Shown: piece after piece, positions 1 to 6,318 of the stretch | How the letters are laid out: each line of letters starts with the position of its first letter | Position numbering within the stretch: position 1 is the stretch's first letter | From: Clostridiales bacterium | GTDB taxonomy: Bacteria > Bacillota > Clostridia > UBA1381 | DNA: 12,176 nucleotides | Reading direction: 5' to 3' | Assembly: GCA_003453455.1 (NCBI GenBank) | Contig: DMLG01000079.1 | Span: 1-12,176, forward strand | Program-made: the position numbers and the translations under genes | Notes under the pieces: generated by a model | What the model saw: only the letters and a program-made list of their open reading frames with translations | What the model was told of the DNA's origin: nothing | Database searches by the model: none

Positions 1-4
1 ATAT

Positions 5-51
5 ATCACCCTTTTTCTGCTTTTTCACATATTATGCAGAAAAAGGGAGAT
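5..51. repeat. Long AT-rich inverted repeat (hairpin)
   Basis: Bases 9-20 (CCCTTTTTCTGC) are perfectly complementary to bases 36-47, with a 15-base loop. One A/A mismatch and three further pairs extend the stem to 5-51. It lies 40 bases past the stop of the TfoX-domain gene, so it could help end or stabilise that transcript. On the minus strand the 3' arm is followed by TGATATAT and not by a U-tract, so it is not a classical intrinsic terminator. The rest of bases 1-90 is non-coding. Bases 61-90 are distinctly GC-rich compared with most of the window, and I see no gene there. Confidence 0.6.
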
Positions 52-90
52 TTGTGATTTATCGGGTGCGCCGGTCGGAAAGCCCGCGGT

Positions 91-405
91 TCATTTCTTT
101 TTCTTCGGTGCGGGAAGCTCACCGAGCATTGCGTCGAACAGTCCGCACAGGAATGCCTTGTCGTCGATATTTTCCACGAGGAGCATCTCTTTTGCCCCGT
201 CATACGGAATTTCCATAGCGGCACCAGGCATAAGACTAAATGCCGATTTTGTGGGCTTTATCAAAAACCGATCATCATATATACCGCCGATAACTTTATC
301 TTTATAGTATATAATATATTCGCCCATCATTGGTCCATATGACACATCGGAAAGCTCAGACAGCTGTTCAAGTATAAAAACAAGATATTCCTTACTTGAT
401 GCCAT
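91..405 (-). CDS. TfoX N-terminal domain protein (stand-alone, 104 aa)
   Basis: This small protein is recognisable as the TfoX/Sxy N-terminal domain. Its marks are the N-terminal helix (MASSKEYLVFILEQL), the central MMGEYIIYY stretch around residues 27-35 and the GGIYDDRFLIKPT strand around 40-52. It ends in a short lysine tail (PAPKKKK). In gamma-proteobacteria the full-length Sxy/TfoX protein co-activates competence genes. Single-domain copies like this one are common in Firmicutes and their role is not established, so the competence link should not be carried over. A strong SD (AGGAGG) lies 5 bases before the ATG. The UPF0210 gene ends 20 bases upstream, so the two are probably co-transcribed. 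The 3' half is somewhat richer in G+C than the neighbouring genes. The family call is firm and the function is unknown. Confidence 0.85.
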   Translation of the reverse strand: MASSKEYLVFILEQLSELSDVSYGPMMGEYIIYYKDKVIGGIYDDRFLIKPTKSAFSLMPGAAMEIPYDGAKEMLLVENIDDKAFLCGLFDAMLGELPAPKKKK

Positions 406-425
406 TACTACCTCCTCACAAAAAA

Positions 426-1793
426 CTAATTTTTAAGAGCCTGAATAGGTGCAGGTATTCTTCCGCCCCTTTCTATAAAATCCTTGCTTGAATATTTTGA
501 CACTTCCATAATGGGAGCTGTTCCCAAAAGTCCGCCAAACTCTACCATATCACCCACACTTTTTCCTATTGCAGGAATAATTCTGACAGCAGTAGTTTTT
601 GTATTTATCATTCCTATTGCCGCCTCGTCTGCAATAATTGCAGAAATAGTTTCACAGGGCGTATCTCCGGGTATTGCTATCATATCAAGCCCAACAGAGC
701 AAACACAAGTCATTGCTTCAAGTTTTGAAAGTGCCAATGCCCCGCATTTTGCTGCGCTTATCATACCTGCATCCTCACTTACAGGTATAAATGCACCTGA
801 AAGCCCCCCTACATACGATGATGCCATAATTCCGCCTTTTTTAACTGCATCATTTAAAAGTGCCAGAGCCGCTGTTGTGCCATGCGTTCCACACTTTTCA
901 AGTCCCATTTCCTCCAAAATGTATGCAACGCTGTCACCCACAGCAGGAGTCGGAGCAAGCGACAAATCCACTATTCCAAAAGGCACTCCAAGTCTTTTTG
1001 AGGCTTCTTGCGCTACAAGCTCCCCCATTCTCGTTATCTTAAACGCTGTCTTTTTAATGGTTTCGGAAACTTTACCAAAAGGCTCGCCTTTTACTTTCTC
1101 TAATGCACATTTAACAACTCCCGGACCACTCACGCCCACATTTATAACGCATTCGCCTTCGCCCTCGCCATGAAATGCGCCTGCCATAAATGGATTATCC
1201 TCAACAGCATTCATAAACACAACAAGCTTCGCACAGCCAAAACCGTTTTTATCACCCGTTTTCTCTGCTGTGCGCTTTATTATTTCGCCCATTTTTAAAA
1301 CAGCGTCCATATTTATTCCTGCTTTTGTTGTACCCACGTTTACGCTTGAACAAACTATGTCTGTAATTGCCAACGCCTCAGGGATTGACTCAATCAAAGC
1401 CGCCTCTCCTTCCGTCATCGCCTTATGAACAAGCGCAGAATATCCGCCTATAAAGTCAACTCCAACAGCCTTTGCAGCTCTATCAAGAGTTTTTGCAATT
1501 TTTATGCAGTTTTCAGTTGTTTTTTCGGAAAGTGCATCTATTATATTCGCAATCGGTGTAACCGAAACACGCTTATTTATTATAGGAATACCATACTGCT
1601 TTTCAATATCACAACCAACCGATACAAGATTTTTCGCTTTTTCGGTTATCTTACCGTATATGTTGTCACAGACGGTATCAATATCAGAATTTGCACAGTC
1701 TTTTAAGGAAATTCCCATCGTTATTGTTCTTATATCAAGATTTTCCTTGTCAATCATATTTATGGTTTCAAGGATTTCAAAAGGATTTATCAT
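426..1793 (-). CDS. UPF0210 / DUF711 'PFL family' protein
   Basis: This 455-residue protein matches the UPF0210 (DUF711) family in length and motifs. Visible conserved stretches are CSSVNVGTT (148-156), AFHGEGEGE (206-214), GVSGPGVV (220-227), [15 protein letters not shown] (276-290), GTHGTTAAL (302-310), [13 protein letters not shown] (329-341) and [11 protein letters not shown] (368-378). The family is named for a fold resembling the pyruvate formate-lyase/ribonucleotide reductase barrel. No activity is established, and I see no glycyl-radical loop in the C-terminal part. No signal peptide or membrane segment is visible, so it is probably cytoplasmic. The ATG follows the stop of the ACT-domain gene by 13 bases, and its SD (AAGGAG) overlaps that TAA stop. 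This tight pairing with a small ACT protein is seen in many bacteria, for example Streptococcus pneumoniae, and suggests the ACT protein senses a ligand for it or works with it. Confidence 0.93.
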   Translation of the reverse strand: MINPFEILETINMIDKENLDIRTITMGISLKDCANSDIDTVCDNIYGKITEKAKNLVSVGCDIEKQYGIPIINKRVSVTPIANIIDALSEKTTENCIKIAKTLDRAAKAVGVDFIGGYSALVHKAMTEGEAALIESIPEALAITDIVCSSVNVGTTKAGINMDAVLKMGEIIKRTAEKTGDKNGFGCAKLVVFMNAVEDNPFMAGAFHGEGEGECVINVGVSGPGVVKCALEKVKGEPFGKVSETIKKTAFKITRMGELVAQEASKRLGVPFGIVDLSLAPTPAVGDSVAYILEEMGLEKCGTHGTTAALALLNDAVKKGGIMASSYVGGLSGAFIPVSEDAGMISAAKCGALALSKLEAMTCVCSVGLDMIAIPGDTPCETISAIIADEAAIGMINTKTTAVRIIPAIGKSVGDMVEFGGLLGTAPIMEVSKYSSKDFIERGGRIPAPIQALKN

Positions 1794-1806
1794 ATCTTGC
1801 CGCTCC

Positions 1807-2070
1807 TTACACTCTATGCATAAGATTGAAAATATCTTCGTTCTGGATATGGATTGAAAGTCCCATATCCTTTTCTATCTTTTCTATCCCGTCCGCTATG
1901 TCCGAAACCTTTTTCCCCTGCATATCAACAAGCATAATCATCGTAAAAACATCTTGCATTATCGTTTGGGAAATATCTAAAATATTTATACCGTTTTCAC
2001 TCAAAAGTGCGCTGACTTTTGCAATTATTCCCACCTTATCTTTTCCAACTACCGTTATTACTGCTCGCAT
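1807..2070 (-). CDS. Small ACT-domain protein (UPF0237 family)
   Basis: The 87-residue product is a single ACT domain. The first strand reads [19 protein letters not shown], with the ligand-binding-type turn GKDKVGI, followed by a helix, the [20 protein letters not shown] strands and a C-terminal amphipathic segment. ACT domains usually bind amino acids or other small effectors as dimers. This stand-alone form (UPF0237) has no proven function. I chose the ATG at 2070 although the reading frame stays open to 2175. The ACT fold begins exactly there, a good SD (GGAGG) lies 7 bases upstream, and the extra 35 residues are basic, look nothing like ACT and would lie inside rlmB. The start overlaps the rlmB stop by one base (TAATG), which implies translational coupling. 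The UPF0210 gene follows after 13 bases. Confidence 0.9.
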   Translation of the reverse strand: MRAVITVVGKDKVGIIAKVSALLSENGINILDISQTIMQDVFTMIMLVDMQGKKVSDIADGIEKIEKDMGLSIHIQNEDIFNLMHRV

Positions 2071-2810
2071 TATTTTCCTCCGTTTTCTCTCTGGCGTAAA
2101 ATTTCGTACATCATCACGCCTGCCGCAACCGATGCATTTAATGAGTTTATTGCGCCATACATTGGTATTTTGCATAAAAAGTCACATTTTTCCTTCACTA
2201 AGCGCGATATACCCTCTCCCTCACTTCCTATTACGAGGGCAATAGCGCCGGTCAAATCCGTTTTATACATAAGTTCGCCGTCTGCCTCGGCGCCTGCTAT
2301 CCAAAAGCCTTCTTTTTTCAGCATTTCTATTGTTTCGGAAATATTAGTAACCTTCGCAACAGGCGTATATTCCAATGCGCCTGCCGAGGTTTTTGCCACA
2401 ATTTCTGAAAGACCCACACTACCGCGCTTTGGTATTATCACACCATCTGCACCGACACAGTTTGCTGTTCTTATAATTGAGCCTAAATTGTGAGGGTCGG
2501 TAATTTTATCAAGGATAATTATGAAGGGCGTGCTGCTTTTCTCCTTTGCAGATTTTATCATATCTTTGACATCTTTATAGGTATGAGCTGCAACAAGCGC
2601 AATTACACCCTGGTGATTTGCTCCACCGCAAAGGGCGTCGAGCTTCGCCTTTTCCGCCTCTATAACGGGAATTCTAAGACTTTTAGCCTTTTTTATGATT
2701 GCTACCAATGAGCCTTCATACTCTCCTTTTTTGACTATAATCTTATCAATTTCGCGTCCTGATTTTATCGCCTCAAAAACAGGATTTCTTCCGATAATTC
2801 TATCTTCCAT
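2070..2810 (-). CDS. rlmB: 23S rRNA (guanosine-2'-O-)-methyltransferase RlmB (TrmH/SpoU family)
   Basis: This cytoplasmic enzyme is predicted to transfer a methyl group from S-adenosylmethionine to the ribose 2'-OH of a guanosine in 23S rRNA (G2251 in E. coli). The 246 residues have the usual two-part layout. An N-terminal RNA-binding domain spans about 1-80, with IIGRNPVFEAI at 5-15 and NHQGV at 65-69. A SPOUT knot domain follows. Its three motifs are clear: LDKITDPHNLGSIIRTA (100-116, N108 and R114), LVIGSEGEGISRLV (192-205) and IPMYGAINSLNASVAAG (215-231). The ATG is preceded by GAGGAAG. The gene follows a strong terminator after lysC, with no room for a full promoter between them, so its transcription start is unclear. 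RlmB is the best name, but another TrmH-family rRNA or tRNA 2'-O-methyltransferase cannot be fully excluded. Confidence 0.9.
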   Translation of the reverse strand: MEDRIIGRNPVFEAIKSGREIDKIIVKKGEYEGSLVAIIKKAKSLRIPVIEAEKAKLDALCGGANHQGVIALVAAHTYKDVKDMIKSAKEKSSTPFIIILDKITDPHNLGSIIRTANCVGADGVIIPKRGSVGLSEIVAKTSAGALEYTPVAKVTNISETIEMLKKEGFWIAGAEADGELMYKTDLTGAIALVIGSEGEGISRLVKEKCDFLCKIPMYGAINSLNASVAAGVMMYEILRQRENGGK

Positions 2811-2826
2811 AAGCTTCCTCTATTTT

Positions 2827-2864
2827 AAAAAATATATCGGGCGGACTTTTGTCCGCCCGGATAT
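2827..2864 (-). terminator. Intrinsic terminator after lysC
   Basis: On the minus strand, CGGGCGGAC (2859-2851) and GTCCGCCCG (2846-2838) form a perfect 9-bp GC-rich stem with an AAAA loop. ATAT arms lengthen it across one bulged base. It is followed by ATATATTTTTT, with the run of six T at 2832-2827. The hairpin begins at the lysC stop codon (TGA, 2866-2864). It should end the hom-lysC transcript, and it lies only 8 bases upstream of the rlmB SD. Confidence 0.92.
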
Positions 2865-4075
2865 CAGTTTTCAAGCAAAAATGCGTCGTGTATTGCATTA
2901 ACTGCGCGTTCTGCATCCTTCTTATCAACCAAAACCGAGATTTTGATTTCTGATGTTGAAATCATCGCTATATTTATATGCGCATTGTAGAGTGCTTCAA
3001 ACATCTTTGTTGCAACACCGGGATTTGTCACCATTCCAGCTCCTACTATGGACACCTTTGATATATCTTTTGAAAATTTGATATCTTCTGCACAGATAAT
3101 ATCTTTATTATCCTCCATAAGCTTTAAAACAGGATCCAAATCTTCTTCCTTTACAGTAAAGCTGATATCCTTTTTGCCGCCCCTGCCTATTGATTGCAAT
3201 ATCAGGTCAACGCCTATATTTTTCTTTGAAATAAGAGAAAATACGGTGAATGCTTTGCCGGGTGTGTCCTCCACTCCGCAAAGAGAAATTCTTGCCACAT
3301 CGTTATCCCTTGTAACTCCTCTTACTAACATTTTTTCCACTTTATTTTCCCCCTTTACAAAAGTCCCCTCATTATTATTAAGACTTGACCTTACCGCAAG
3401 ATTTACATTATACTTTTTTGCCATTTCAACAGAACGGTTATGAAGCACATTAGCTCCCAAAGATGCAAGTTCAAGCATCTCATCATATGAAATATCCTTT
3501 AACTTCTGTGCATTTTTTACTATTCTCGGATCCGCTGTATAAACACCGTCAACATCGGTATAGATTTCGCAAATATCTGCACCAAGCGCCGCTGCAAGAG
3601 CGACTGCCGAAGTATCACTTCCGCCTCTTCCAAGCGTTGTTATATCATCATTCTTATTAAGTCCCTGAAAACCTGCAACAATTACAATCTTCCGTTTGTC
3701 AAGCTCATTTTTAAGCCTTTCGGTGTCAATTCTGGATATTCTTGCATTCCCAAAGTTAGTATCTGTTTTAAATCCTGCCTGCCAGCCCGTTAATGAAACA
3801 ACCGGTCTGCCGATTTTTTCTATTGCCATTGCAAGAAGTGATATTGAAATTTGCTCGCCTGTTGAAAGCAGCATATCCATTTCACGCTTTGATGCGTGTT
3901 CGTTTATTTCTTTTGCCTTTTCTATAAGCTCATCTGTTGTATCGCCCTGTGCAGAAACTGCAACAACAACATTGTTTCCTGCATCATAAGCCTCCACAAT
4001 ACGGCGCGCAACATTCATAACCCGCTCTTTATCGCGTACAGAGCTGCCTCCGTATTTTTGCACTATCAGTTTCAT
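2864..4075 (-). CDS. lysC: Aspartate kinase (aspartokinase) with two ACT domains
   Basis: This enzyme phosphorylates L-aspartate with ATP, the first step towards lysine, threonine, methionine and diaminopimelate. The 403 residues carry the kinase signature KYGGSS (7-12), VSAQGDTTDEL (40-50), the substrate loop around MLLSTGEQIS (68-77) and TTLGRGGSDTSA (146-157). Two ACT domains follow at about 264-335 (TPGKAF) and 340-403 (NPGVATKMFEAL, then AMISTSEIKIS at 370-380). This is the layout of the lysine- or threonine-feedback-inhibited monofunctional class. The start is the ATG at 4075 with an AGGGGG SD 7 bases upstream. hom lies 58 bases upstream and is transcribed in the same direction, so the two enzymes probably share an operon. 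The leader between them is too short for a lysine riboswitch. Which amino acid inhibits it cannot be read from the sequence. Confidence 0.96.
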   Translation of the reverse strand: MKLIVQKYGGSSVRDKERVMNVARRIVEAYDAGNNVVVAVSAQGDTTDELIEKAKEINEHASKREMDMLLSTGEQISISLLAMAIEKIGRPVVSLTGWQAGFKTDTNFGNARISRIDTERLKNELDKRKIVIVAGFQGLNKNDDITTLGRGGSDTSAVALAAALGADICEIYTDVDGVYTADPRIVKNAQKLKDISYDEMLELASLGANVLHNRSVEMAKKYNVNLAVRSSLNNNEGTFVKGENKVEKMLVRGVTRDNDVARISLCGVEDTPGKAFTVFSLISKKNIGVDLILQSIGRGGKKDISFTVKEEDLDPVLKLMEDNKDIICAEDIKFSKDISKVSIVGAGMVTNPGVATKMFEALYNAHINIAMISTSEIKISVLVDKKDAERAVNAIHDAFLLEN

Positions 4076-4133
4076 TATATGACCCCCTAAATCCCTTTTT
4101 ACCTGATACCTATATTATATGCCGCTTTTTCAA

Positions 4134-5327
4134 TCAGGCATCTAAAACTCTTATTTTACTTATAACTCCGAGAGATTTTGCCTTCGCCTCAAAATCCTTT
4201 TCCTTAATGACATCGGTTACAAAAACTCTTTCCCCGTTTATATCCGAAACGGCTATTTTTCCGAAAATCTTTTCAATCTTCTCCTGCTCAGCTTTCGTGC
4301 GTACAAAGTATCTGTTTTCACTTTCCGAAACAGGAATAACACTTGATTTTTCGGGTACATTCCACTCAATATATGCTTTTTTTGCATTTATGTGGCGGAC
4401 ACTTTCAATTACATCAGCAACCATAGCGCTTGCCGTTGCGAATTTACCTGCACCCTGACCGTAAAACATTGATGTTCCAAGGTAATTTCCATCTACTAAA
4501 ATCGCATTAAACACACCGTTTGCAGAAGATAACGGGCAGCTTTTTCTGACAAGCATCGGCGAAACCCAGATAAAAAGTCCGTCCCTTTTATCTGCATAGC
4601 CTATGAGCTTTATACTGTATCCAAGCCTTGATGCAGCTTCAACATCTTCAAGCGTTACATTGGTAATTCCCTCTGTTGGGATGTCCTTATAATCTATATA
4701 CTCGCCCCATGCAAGTGAGGCCAAAATCGCAATTTTACGGCACGCATCATGACCTTCTATGTCAGCAGCAGGATTACGCTCCGCATATCCGTTATCCTGC
4801 GCCATTTTTAAAGCTTCTGCAAAGCTTTTTCCTTCCTCTACCATCTCAGTCAAAATAAAGTTAGTCGTACCATTCAAAATACCGGCAATTTTCTTTATTT
4901 TATTTGCTTTAAGGCTTGAACAAAGAGGTTTTATTATCGGAATACCTCCGCCTACGCTTGCCTCAAAGAGGTAGTTGACATTTTTCTCTCTTGCAATTTT
5001 TAAAAGCTCAGGTCCGTGCGTTGCAACAAGTTCCTTGTTTGAAGTAACAACATTTTTCCCTGCCAAAAGAAGCGATTTTGTGAACTCATATGCGGGCTTT
5101 AATCCGCCCATCGCCTCAACAACGCAATATATCTCATCATCATTTAAAATATCATTAAAGTCCTTTGTGAAAATCTCCTTTTCCCTATGTTCGGGGAAAT
5201 CTCTTATGTCAAGGATATACTTTATTTCGATGGGATTCATTGCCTCGTACGCAAAATTATTCGCCTTTATGATATCATACACGCCGCTTCCGACTGTGCC
5301 GTATCCCATAATTGCAATTTTAACCAT
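4134..5327 (-). CDS. hom: Homoserine dehydrogenase
   Basis: This enzyme reduces aspartate semialdehyde to homoserine with NAD(P)H, the branch point towards threonine and methionine. The 397 residues begin with a Rossmann fold (GYGTVGSG, 8-15) and contain SNKEL (96-100), GILNGTTNFILTEM (149-162) and the full family signature from A176 to K198, including NPAADIEGHDACRK (185-198). By analogy with the yeast enzyme, K98, D194 and K198 are likely catalytic. The C-terminal region (about 338-397) sits where an ACT domain usually lies. It opens with RYFVRTK but lacks the usual PGVL-type turn, so threonine feedback may be altered or absent. The ATG has a strong SD (GGAGG) 6 bases upstream and lies about 24 bases past the predicted transcription start. 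lysC follows, so the operon supplies two consecutive control points of the pathway. Confidence 0.96.
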   Translation of the reverse strand: MVKIAIMGYGTVGSGVYDIIKANNFAYEAMNPIEIKYILDIRDFPEHREKEIFTKDFNDILNDDEIYCVVEAMGGLKPAYEFTKSLLLAGKNVVTSNKELVATHGPELLKIAREKNVNYLFEASVGGGIPIIKPLCSSLKANKIKKIAGILNGTTNFILTEMVEEGKSFAEALKMAQDNGYAERNPAADIEGHDACRKIAILASLAWGEYIDYKDIPTEGITNVTLEDVEAASRLGYSIKLIGYADKRDGLFIWVSPMLVRKSCPLSSANGVFNAILVDGNYLGTSMFYGQGAGKFATASAMVADVIESVRHINAKKAYIEWNVPEKSSVIPVSESENRYFVRTKAEQEKIEKIFGKIAVSDINGERVFVTDVIKEKDFEAKAKSLGVISKIRVLDA

Positions 5328-5357
5328 AGTTTTCCTCCAAATCGTACATTAAACTGC

Positions 5358-5386
5358 ATTTTATCACATTTTACAGCGTATGTCAA
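5358..5386 (-). promoter_or_regulatory. Sigma-A promoter of hom-lysC
   Basis: On the minus strand the sequence reads TTGACA (5386-5381), a 17-base spacer and TAAAAT (5363-5358). A TGn extended -10 comes directly before the -10 hexamer. The -35 is a perfect consensus match. Transcription should start near 5351, giving a leader of about 24 bases, too short for a T-box or riboswitch. The promoter sits in the 63-base gap between ftsY and hom, so hom-lysC can be expressed apart from the upstream operon. No terminator separates them, so read-through from ftsY is also possible. Confidence 0.88.
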
Positions 5387-5392
5387 TGCGCT
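5375..5392. promoter_or_regulatory. Imperfect palindrome over the hom -35 box (possible operator)
   Basis: The 18 bases AGCGTATGTCAATGCGCT form two 7-base arms with six matching positions around a 4-base centre. They span the whole TTGACA box and reach into the ftsY stop codon. A dimeric repressor bound here would block the promoter. This is an inference from position and symmetry only, since I do not recognise the motif of a known regulator. Confidence 0.35.
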
Positions 5393-6305
5393 AAATGTCA
5401 GAAAATAGCGCTTTTGCAAAAGTTTCAGCGTCAAATTCGTGTAAGTCAGAAATCCCCTCACCGACGCCGATGAATTTTACGGGAATATTCTGTTCCTTTG
5501 CAATAGAAACAACTATTCCGCCCTTTGCAGTTCCGTCTATTTTGGTAAGAACTATACCGGAAATCTCCGCTGCTTCCGAAAATAGCTTTGCCTGAGATAC
5601 CGCATTCTGACCTGTTGATGCGTCAAGCACAATAAGCACTTCTTTATCTGCTCCCGGAAGTTCTCTTTCTATTACTCTTGCAATTTTGGCAAGCTCTGCC
5701 ATAAGATTTGATTTATTATGCAGTCTGCCCGCTGTGTCGCATATCAAAATATCGGTATTTCTTGCCTTTGCCGCACGGCATGCATCAAATACAACAGCCG
5801 CCGGGTCAGAGTTTTCCTTATTTTTTATTATGTCACAGCCGGCTCTTTGCGCCCATTCGTCAAGCTGGTCTATCGCTGCTGCGCGGAAAGTATCCGCTGC
5901 CGCAAGCAAGACATTTTTGCCTCTCTTTTTATAAAGAGCCGCCATTTTGCCTATACTTGTGGTTTTTCCTACACCGTTTACACCTATTACCAATATTACA
6001 GAAGGCTTGGTATCAAGGTGCATATGAGTATCCCGGGAAGTGAGAATTTCCGCAATTATTGCCTTTAATTCTTCCTTTATTTCCTCGGTGCCCTGTAAGT
6101 GCTTTGATTTTACATGTGACTTTAAGGTTTCGGTCACATACTCCGCGGTTTGAGTACCCAAATCCGCCATAATCAAAACCTCCAAAAGCTCCTCAAAAAA
6201 ATCCTCATCAAGCTTTACAAATGCCGAAAATACGCCATTTACCTTTTCGGCAAGGGACTCGCGGGTTTTCCCAAGTCCGTTTTTTAACTTCTCAAAAAAT
6301 GACAT
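5391..6305 (-). CDS. ftsY: Signal recognition particle receptor FtsY
   Basis: FtsY is the SRP-type GTPase that docks ribosome-nascent chain-SRP complexes at the membrane for co-translational insertion. The 304 residues form an N domain (about 1-95, helical, MADLG at 46-50) and a G domain. The GTPase motifs are all present: G1 GVNGVGKTT (108-116), G2 DTFRAAA (138-144), G3 DTAGR (190-194), G4 TKIDG (254-258) and the closing GVGE (280-283). The long acidic A domain of the E. coli protein is absent, as is usual in Gram-positives. DTFRAAA and GVGEGISDL separate it from Ffh, as do the lack of an M domain and the neighbouring smc. The ATG has an AAGGAG SD and lies 13 bases after smc, so it is the last gene of the acpP operon. 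ffh does not follow it here, unlike in many Firmicutes. Confidence 0.97.
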   Translation of the reverse strand: MSFFEKLKNGLGKTRESLAEKVNGVFSAFVKLDEDFFEELLEVLIMADLGTQTAEYVTETLKSHVKSKHLQGTEEIKEELKAIIAEILTSRDTHMHLDTKPSVILVIGVNGVGKTTSIGKMAALYKKRGKNVLLAAADTFRAAAIDQLDEWAQRAGCDIIKNKENSDPAAVVFDACRAAKARNTDILICDTAGRLHNKSNLMAELAKIARVIERELPGADKEVLIVLDASTGQNAVSQAKLFSEAAEISGIVLTKIDGTAKGGIVVSIAKEQNIPVKFIGVGEGISDLHEFDAETFAKALFSDI

Positions 6306-6318
6306 TTTTACTCCTTAT

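Noticed and set aside
6..224. Minus-strand 72-codon frame overlapping the TfoX-domain gene
   Set aside because: It overlaps a recognisable gene in another frame and its Cys/Arg/Ser-rich translation has no recognisable features.
2071..2175. 35-residue N-terminal extension of the ACT-domain protein
   Set aside because: The extension lies inside rlmB and does not resemble ACT. The internal ATG at 2070 has a good SD and matches the family start.
4114..4119. TATAAT on the minus strand between hom and lysC
   Set aside because: No -35-like hexamer lies at 16-18 bases (the nearby TTGAAA is only 8 bases away), so I do not call a separate lysC promoter.
4076..4133. Lysine riboswitch before lysC or T-box before hom
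   Set aside because: The hom-lysC gap is 58 bases and the hom leader about 24 bases, far too short for either element. Only a weak 6-bp inverted repeat (4102-4107 with 4133-4138) is present.
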